From Actinomycetes bacterium (lineage in GTDB: Bacteria > Actinomycetota > Actinomycetes > Actinomycetales > Microbacteriaceae), in assembly GCA_023386365.1 (NCBI GenBank), contig JAEWJX010000042.1, positions 62,001 through 126,000 of the forward strand: a stretch of DNA of 64,000 nucleotides, given 5' to 3'. The translations under genes were made by a program, and so were the position numbers. This document shows positions 63,266 through 64,000 of the stretch, one piece after another. The notes below the pieces were generated by a model. It had not been told where the DNA came from, made no database searches, and was given only the letters and a program-made list of their open reading frames with translations. Numbering within the stretch: position 1 is the first letter of the stretch; the number at the start of each line of letters is the position of its first letter.

Positions 63266-64000
63266 ATGGCTGAGACGCACGGCGCATCCGCCGGCACCGC
63301 CGTCGAGACGCACACACCCGCGTCGGTGTCGACCGGCGTGGCCGTGATCTCGGATGACTCGGTCGAGAACCCGGGCTTCCCGCCGTTCCGGCCCCGCGTC
63401 TCCGACATCGACCCGGTCAAGGCGCGTCAGAACGAGCGTCGCGTCTTCTGGCTCTTCCTGGTCTCGATCGCCGGAAGCATCCTCGCGGTCGTCGCCTACA
63501 TCGCCTTCCCCATCCACGAGGGCGACATCGAGTCGGTCCGCGTCAACAACCTGCTGCTCGGCCTCGGCTTCACGCTGGGCCTCCTCGGGATCGGTTTCGG
63601 CGCCGTGCACTGGTCGAAGTCGCTCATGGACGGCCACGACATGGTCGAGCAGCGTCACGACACGCGCGGCAAGCCCGAGACCATCGCGCGCGCGGCCGAG
63701 ATCTTCACCCTCGGAAACCAGGAGTCCGGTTTCACCCGGCGCAAGCTGATCCGCAACAGCTTGATCGGTGCTCTCGCCATCGCTCCGCTGTCTGCCGTCG
63801 TGCTGTTCCGCGACTTCGCGCCCGCCGCCGACCCGGTTCCGCTTCTCAAGCACACCCTCTGGGAGAAGGGCACGCGTCTGGCGCGTGACCCCAACGGCAT
63901 CCCGATCAAGGCGTCCGACGTCACGCTCGGCTCGGTCTTCCATGTGATCCCCGAGAACCTGCACGAGTCCTCGCACCCGCTCGAGGAGAAGGCCAAGGCG
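63266..64000 (+). CDS. qcrA: Cytochrome bc1 complex Rieske iron-sulfur subunit, partial
   Basis: The first 245 residues of the long actinobacterial Rieske subunit, cut by the window end. The cytoplasmic N-terminus leads to RRVFWLFLVSIAGSILAVVA and two further helices (NLLLGLGFTLGLLG and RKLIRNSLIGALAIAPLSA). The iron-sulfur binding C-terminus lies beyond the window. ATG at 63266 follows AGGAAGGGA; GTG at 63236, 4 bp after the qcrC stop, is an alternative in frame. It is the third gene of ctaE-qcrC-qcrA. Confidence 0.94.
   Translation, partial: MAETHGASAGTAVETHTPASVSTGVAVISDDSVENPGFPPFRPRVSDIDPVKARQNERRVFWLFLVSIAGSILAVVAYIAFPIHEGDIESVRVNNLLLGLGFTLGLLGIGFGAVHWSKSLMDGHDMVEQRHDTRGKPETIARAAEIFTLGNQESGFTRRKLIRNSLIGALAIAPLSAVVLFRDFAPAADPVPLLKHTLWEKGTRLARDPNGIPIKASDVTLGSVFHVIPENLHESSHPLEEKAKA

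Overview
This is a high-GC actinobacterial chromosome segment. The family is most likely Microbacteriaceae, and the genus Microbacterium or a close relative is my guess from gene content. Support comes from RbpA, a PafB/PafC pair, the trpD-ctaE-qcrC-qcrA order typical of actinobacteria, an ImuA/ImuB/DnaE2 mutasome with actinobacterial LexA boxes, type Ic aspartate aminotransferase, many GTG starts, and many -10 hexamers lying only 6-9 nt before start codons. I see no phage, insertion sequence, CRISPR array or rRNA operon. Almost every base is coding, and genes often overlap by 1-8 bp.

Layout. 1-3.3 kb: end of a glycosyltransferase, a YbaK-type deacylase, a histidine phosphatase, a sirtuin and a SpoU/TrmH RNA methyltransferase. 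3.3-7.4 kb: APC permease, membrane-anchored D,D-carboxypeptidase-like protein, SGNH hydrolase and GlsB-type membrane protein. 7.4-17.9 kb is rich in DNA repair: DinB, an SF2 helicase, AspT, then on the minus strand imuA, a DUF1905 gene, imuB and dnaE2. LexA-type palindromes sit on the imuA start codon and inside the imuB promoter. 17.9-21 kb: cold-shock/DUF1294 fusion, tRNA-Leu(GAG), M20 peptidase, UppP. 21-32 kb is a conserved actinobacterial block: PAC2 protein, HAD hydrolase, TrmI, FKBP lipoprotein, PafB, PafC, TatA, TatC, HelY-type helicase and Lnt.

32-41 kb: RbpA, GDPD, SPFH/NfeD pair, SDR, two coupled secreted membrane-anchored proteins with a Nudix hydrolase, UPF0303, a proline-rich membrane protein, a decayed VOC gene and an unusual cysteine-motif SDR. 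41-48.7 kb: LCP cell-wall ligase, an N-terminal-HTH LuxR ATPase coupled to a tiny ORF and a methyltransferase, a sulfatase-modifying-like protein, DUF4190, an alditol-oxidase-like flavoprotein. 48.7-55.9 kb: ArgG, then a ROK regulator-sugar ABC transporter-alpha-hydroxyacid oxidase operon. 55.9-60.6 kb: LysR divergent from a membrane-domain/FAD-oxidase fusion, then glycerol kinase. 60.6-64 kb: TrpD divergent from ctaE-qcrC-qcrA, the last cut by the window edge.

Themes. DNA-damage tolerance is prominent (DinB, ImuA-ImuB-DnaE2, PafBC), with LexA control directly visible. Carbohydrate and polyol oxidation genes cluster at 47-60 kb. Cell-envelope maintenance (UppP, Lnt, LCP, Tat, carboxypeptidase) is scattered. 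Features most worth a second look: LexA operators built into apparently leaderless promoters, the DUF1905 gene between imuA and imuB, a pafB reading frame with no canonical start at its conserved N-terminus, and an SDR family carrying a cysteine motif and an altered catalytic tyrosine.
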